Origin: Lachnoclostridium sp. UBA7215
GTDB lineage: Bacteria; Bacillota; Clostridia; Lachnospirales; Lachnospiraceae
Direction of reading: 5' to 3'
DNA: 12,747 nucleotides
Assembly (NCBI GenBank): GCA_002490465.1
Contig: DKUB01000030.1
Span: 448-13,194, forward strand
In this document: one piece after another, positions 12,678 through 12,747 of the stretch
How positions within the stretch are numbered: the stretch's first letter is position 1
How the letters are laid out: the number at the start of each line of letters is the position of its first letter
Notes under the pieces: generated by a model
Told to the model about the DNA's origin: nothing
Database searches by the model: none
Seen by the model: only the letters and a program-made list of their open reading frames with translations
Position numbers and translations under genes: made by a program

Positions 12678-12733
12678 ATCAGTATTGCTTATATCTTTTA
12701 TCAAGAAATGACGCAATACATTCGCAAGGGTAG
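12674..12733 (+). pseudogene. Possible interrupted start of a HEPN-type partner gene
   Basis: An ATG overlapping the MntA-like stop (ATGA) opens a frame reading MNQYCLYLLSRNDAIHSQG and then TAG at 12731-12733. A HEPN toxin gene is the expected neighbour and would run for over 100 codons. After the TAG the same frame continues A-C-Y-N to the edge of the window, and the MntA-like frame is also open from 12678 to the edge. The short peptide shows no diagnostic HEPN motif, so this could be a decayed partner, a frameshift or simply chance. Confidence 0.25.
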
Positions 12734-12747
12734 GCTTGTTACAATGA

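Overview
The window looks like a chromosomal segment from a spore-forming, low-to-moderate GC Firmicute, most likely a clostridial gut relative (Lachnospiraceae-like). The evidence is purine-rich AGGAGG-type ribosome binding sites, RNase Y, a CotF-like coat protein, a LicD-family enzyme joined to a glycerophosphotransferase-like domain, a FliB-like protein and a KDPG aldolase/KDG kinase pair. This placement is inferred from gene content and not from a marker gene. No rRNA, tRNA, CRISPR array, insertion sequence or prophage gene was seen.

Layout. The left edge (1-245) is the 3' end of a small zinc-ribbon protein gene closed by a good intrinsic terminator. A metallo-beta-lactamase-fold hydrolase (365-1021) and a 765-residue LicD fusion protein (1062-3359) follow on the plus strand. 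Facing them on the minus strand are an uncharacterised lipoprotein (3377-4369) and, upstream of it, a ferritin-like/CotF-like protein (4457-4915). From 5091 the plus strand carries an AIM24-family protein, then KDPG aldolase (eda) and 2-keto-3-deoxygluconate kinase (kdgK), closely spaced, and then a stand-alone small alarmone hydrolase (7644-8243) behind a leader with two strong hairpins. A minus-strand membrane-anchored protein kinase-like gene (8227-9219) overlaps the hydrolase tail to tail and is divergent from a FliB-like cysteine-rich protein (9345-10502). RNase Y (10637-12202) has its own consensus promoter, a 22-bp perfect palindrome at the predicted transcript start and a strong terminator. 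The right edge holds a minimal nucleotidyltransferase of MntA type (12345-12677), whose expected HEPN partner starts in an ATGA overlap but meets a stop after 19 codons.

How the genes relate. eda and kdgK are consecutive steps that turn 2-keto-3-deoxygluconate into pyruvate and glyceraldehyde-3-phosphate, as in hexuronate catabolism or the lower Entner-Doudoroff route. The (p)ppGpp hydrolase behind them could link this unit to the stringent response, but the 156-nt structured gap leaves cotranscription open. LicD fusion proteins are generally concerned with decorating cell-surface polymers. The other genes look like independent single-gene units.

Points most worth a second look: the palindrome at the 5' end of the RNase Y message; the kinase-like protein with DFG changed to DFV and almost no activation segment; the symmetrical complete di-iron motif in the CotF-like protein; the interrupted partner of the MntA-like gene; and the hairpin leader of the alarmone hydrolase. 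Most starts given here were chosen by ribosome binding site and domain boundary and differ from the longest possible reading frame.
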